This document shows, piece after piece, positions 38,684-38,997 of a stretch of DNA of 38,997 nucleotides. This DNA comes from Patescibacteria group bacterium (lineage in GTDB: Bacteria > Patescibacteriota > Gracilibacteria > Absconditabacterales > Absconditicoccaceae). The stretch is taken from positions 1 to 38,997 of the forward strand of contig JAKJDW010000009.1 of the NCBI GenBank assembly GCA_022705745.1. Reading direction: 5' to 3'. Both the position numbers and the translations under genes were made by a program. The first letter of the stretch is position 1. Every line of letters starts with the position of its first letter. The notes below the pieces were generated by a model. That model worked only from the letters and a program-made list of their open reading frames with translations, did no database searches and had not been told where the DNA came from.

Positions 38684-38997
38684 ATGACACTAAAAGCATC
38701 ATTTAAATGAGTTAATCCTCAAAACATTAATGTTCTGGGATTGGATGTGGCAAAAGCTAAGATTGATATTTGTTTTCTCAGCTCTAACCACTCCTGATTT
38801 TATCAAATTGCTAACAATTCTCAAGCTATTTCTCAATTTTCACAAGAACTCAAAGCTTTAGGGTTGAATGCAACAATTCCTTTCATTTTAGAATCTACAG
38901 GAGGTTTTCATCTCCTCTTGGCAACATTACTTAAAAATGATGGTTGGAATGTTAAAGAGATTAATCCTATCATAACCCATCAGTACATCAAACACAC
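38684..38997 (+). CDS. IS110-family transposase, N-terminal part (partial)
   Basis: The first 104 residues are visible; the gene runs off the window. The DEDD (RuvC-like) domain shows the first Asp in NVLGLDVAKAKIDICFL (Asp 21) and the Glu in PFILESTGGFHLLLATLL (Glu 70), followed by GWNVKEINPIITHQYIK, as in IS110/IS1111 transposases. TGA-Gly occurs at codons 9 and 38, so the element is adapted to this host's code. The long leader holds a probable bridge RNA. Confidence 0.92.

Larger units (their letters stand above)
38480..38997 (+). mobile_element. IS110-family element, left part (runs off the window)
   Basis: Transposase start at 38684 plus a non-coding leader of about 200 bp. The left border cannot be fixed; it is somewhere between the IS1595 remnant and the -10 at 38489. 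The right end lies outside the window. Confidence 0.75.

Overview
The window is about 39 kb of AT-rich bacterial DNA in which TGA is read as glycine. In-frame TGA codons fall at invariant glycines of well-known motifs: the GxGKT P-loops of TsaE and of a MoxR-like ATPase, the GHSLGG elbow of a hydrolase, and HPFxDGNGR of a Fic protein. Genes end only in TAA or TAG. This is genetic code 25, known from Candidatus Absconditabacteria (SR1) and Gracilibacteria (BD1-5). SLH-like surface proteins, small housekeeping genes and near-absent Shine-Dalgarno sequences also fit a host-associated CPR bacterium. A standard-code gene finder breaks almost every gene here, so the coordinates below were rebuilt by reading through TGA.

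Layout. 1-12.4 kb: an SLH-like protein end, a small membrane protein, a three-gene unit (AlaRS editing/DHHA1-type protein, alpha/beta hydrolase, ZIP-like transporter), xthA, an M16 peptidase, two or three secreted surface proteins, a CorA-like transporter and tsaE. 12.4-19.5 kb: a stand-alone 5'-3' exonuclease, a structured intergenic segment, then a divergent pair: an 839-aa Gln-rich VWA protein and an 896-aa MoxR-like AAA+ ATPase that ends in a short C-type-lectin-like tail. The two promoters have the same -35 hexamer.

19.4-28.6 kb is an accessory region. An AbiE-type toxin-antitoxin operon is bracketed by two almost identical 176/177-bp copies of the end of the ATPase gene. A 1200-aa GT-C-like membrane protein follows. 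Next comes a second AbiEii-type module, whose toxin 3' end (126 bp) is repeated on the far side of a Fic-family gene. The Fic gene is itself preceded by a truncated copy of its own 5' end. So twice in 9 kb a defence or toxin gene sits between duplicated 3' ends of its upstream neighbour.

28.8-38.3 kb is a co-directional surface-glycan cluster: rfbF, an SDR, a split transketolase pair, rfbG, rfbH, a GT2, a small gene, a GT9/heptosyltransferase-like gene, an exostosin-like gene and a truncated hexapeptide acyltransferase. The first genes should make CDP-4-keto-3,6-dideoxyglucose; the transketolase pair suggests a two-carbon branch may be added. The cluster is cut off by an IS1595/ISXO2-type remnant, followed by the left part of an IS110-family element with a promoter and foldable leader where a bridge RNA would lie.

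Intergenic spaces are filled with short GC-rich palindromes and recurring phrases that form a dispersed repeat family.
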